40,669 bases of DNA from Lachnospiraceae bacterium (GTDB lineage Bacteria; Bacillota; Clostridia; Lachnospirales; Lachnospiraceae). Below the pieces are notes generated by a model. It ran no database searches. It was given only the letters and a program-made list of their open reading frames with translations, and was not told the origin of the DNA. The stretch covers positions 1 to 40,669 of the forward strand of contig JAGBBW010000113.1 of assembly GCA_017938285.1 (NCBI GenBank), written 5' to 3'. Shown in pieces: positions 39,842 through 40,669 of this stretch (the first letter of the stretch is position 1; each line of letters opens with the position of its first letter). The position numbers and the translations under genes are program-made.

Positions 39842-40006
39842 TTAGGCTTCCCTGCAAAATGTTACAACAAAATAAAACGTATTATACGGCGGTTCTGCTG
39901 ACATGCAGACGACCTCCCAGCCTTCCTTTGCCATATCATTCATTGCCTGATTCAGTTTTTCCAAATTTACATCCCATTTTACTTTAACTGCCTTATACTC
40001 TTTCAT
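39842..40006 (-). CDS. DUF4177 family small protein
   Basis: A 54-residue protein starting MKEYKAVKVKWDVNLEKLNQ and continuing MAKEGWEVVCMSA, the strand-helix-strand pattern of DUF4177. Function unknown. AAAGGGA lies 8 bases before the ATG at 40006; the longer frame to 40027 is not used. Middle gene of the three-gene set. Confidence 0.78.
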   Translation of the reverse strand: MKEYKAVKVKWDVNLEKLNQAMNDMAKEGWEVVCMSAEPPYNTFYFVVTFCREA

Positions 40007-40033
40007 GGCAAATCCCTTTCTCTCCAAAATTAT

Positions 40034-40231
40034 CTACCGCAACTTATCCATTTCTGTTGCTCTTAATTTTTGAATCACACCACAGTTCTTGCAGCAATAG
40101 CATACAACCGCACTCCGCTTTGGATTTAATAACTTTTCAAATTCTCCTGCCGGATAAAACTGCATGCCATGCATTCCGGCAAGCTTGCCCTCCATCAGTT
40201 CTCCACCACATGCTTCACATCTTTCGTCCAT
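40034..40231 (-). CDS. Small zinc-ribbon protein
   Basis: A 65-residue protein with CEACGGEL near the start and CYCCKNCGVIQKL near the end, giving two cysteine pairs for one zinc. The middle (GMHGMQFYPAGEFEKLL) resembles the nucleic-acid-binding-like zinc ribbons of unknown function in Clostridia. TTTGGAGG lies about 8 bases before the ATG. First gene of the small operon; its promoter is at 40273..40301. Confidence 0.75.
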   Translation of the reverse strand: MDERCEACGGELMEGKLAGMHGMQFYPAGEFEKLLNPKRSAVVCYCCKNCGVIQKLRATEMDKLR

Positions 40232-40272
40232 TGCGTTACCTCCAAATACACTTAATACAAATTACACCTGTA

Positions 40273-40301
40273 TCATACCACAATTTCCACTATATCACAA
40301 T
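40273..40301 (-). promoter_or_regulatory. Promoter of the small-protein operon
   Basis: Minus strand: TTGTGA (40296..40301), 17-base spacer, TATGAT (40273..40278). Confidence 0.65.
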
Positions 40302-40451
40302 GTTCTAAATCCCATTTACATGCTTTTTTCGCTATCTCCCCCAGCCTCTGCAATAACCTGCTGTATCAGTTCCAGTGCATTTGTATATAAAACATGTATC
40401 CATACCGCTGACTTCAAAAACTCGGGGACAGGCAGAGTATAGACCGGCAGA

Positions 40452-40497
40452 AAAAAATGAGGGCAGACCACGCCATACCATGACCTGGTTTGCCCTC
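40452..40497 (-). terminator. Rho-independent terminator facing left
   Basis: A 7-bp stem GAGGGCA/TGCCCTC (40459..40465 with 40491..40497), extended by ACCA/TGGT after a mismatch. On the minus strand it is followed by ATTTTTTT (40451..40458). It would end transcripts entering from beyond the right edge. Confidence 0.75.
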
Positions 40498-40560
40498 TAA
40501 AATAAAGTTTTTTCTATGTTTATTAGAATTACACCAGTTTACAACTTTTTAAATAAAAAA

Positions 40561-40669
40561 TAACGTACAGACCACCTTTTGTTGTATAATAAGTTTGCAG
40601 ACAAATTCCAACGAAAGAGGTGTTCTGTACGTCAAACCCATTATACAACAAAAAGAATTTAATTGGTAG
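40561..40669. mobile_element. Possible end of an insertion sequence (partial)
   Basis: Two interleaved inverted repeats lie here: ACGTACAG (40563..40570) with CTGTACGT (40625..40632), and a 14-bp TTTTGTTGTATAAT (40577..40590) with its complement (40640..40653). A TATAAT-like box lies within. The order is A-B-A'-B'. The window stops at once after it, as contigs often do at transposons. No transposase motif can be read in the few codons left, so the call is tentative. Confidence 0.3.

Noticed and set aside
40317-40490. Minus-strand open stretch ending EAGGDSEKSM
   Set aside because: It crosses a strong terminator hairpin and lacks a start; at most a remnant.

Overview
The window looks like a chromosomal segment of a Gram-positive gut anaerobe of the Lachnospiraceae type (Roseburia/Blautia-like Clostridia). 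This rests on low-to-moderate GC, AGGAGG-type ribosome sites, sigma-A promoters with 17-base spacers, a T-box leader, DUF6514/DUF6512/DUF3021 proteins, TEPT-rich lipoproteins, secreted glycosidases and 6-TM chemoreceptors. Genus and species cannot be fixed from the sequence alone. Nearly all genes lie on the minus strand. I saw no rRNA, tRNA, prophage or CRISPR array.

Region by region. 0.2-2.8 kb: operon of a LytTR regulator, a DUF3021 membrane protein and an ABC exporter. 2.9-4.0 kb: CmpB-like membrane protein. 4.05-6.4 kb: DUF4143 ATPase, winged-helix regulator and KTR zinc protein behind a promoter with tandem dyads. 6.4-11.3 kb: Bcp-type peroxiredoxin, then a small operon (methyltransferase, 2H phosphoesterase, P-loop kinase, APH-type kinase, unknown protein, GNAT). 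11.4-11.7 kb: a very large nested hairpin with no gene. 11.8-18.3 kb: serC-serA and a T-box-led ilvD-ilvB operon. 18.4-22.4 kb: birA, a chemoreceptor ending in a PilZ domain, a small unknown gene and a CarD-type regulator. 22.5-26.6 kb: a trigger-factor-like lipoprotein, a GH3 beta-glucosidase and DUF6514. 26.8-32.4 kb: an XRE/S24-like regulator, then a divergent locus with an AraC regulator facing a lipoprotein and a surface GH30 glycosidase. 32.5-34 kb: second chemoreceptor. 34.1-38.3 kb: an ATPase, two membrane proteins and an ECF sigma factor overlapping an uncharacterised beta-solenoid-like protein. 38.5-40.7 kb: a TipA-like MerR regulator, three small proteins (two zinc ribbons and a DUF4177), and what may be the edge of an insertion sequence.

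The coding genes make sense together. Serine and branched-chain amino acid synthesis are each under their own strong promoter, the latter with tRNA sensing. GH3 and GH30 enzymes point to plant or host glycan use. Two chemoreceptors, one joined to a PilZ domain, point to a motile cell that may link chemotaxis to cyclic-di-GMP.

The most unexpected material is between genes. The main item is a 248-base rod-like hairpin at 11446..11693 with 77 base pairs. There are also at least two dispersed repeat families present twice in the window (43 bp and 55 bp), two further inverted-repeat elements, and AT-rich palindromes at matching places upstream of both chemoreceptor promoters. These are the best candidates for undescribed elements.
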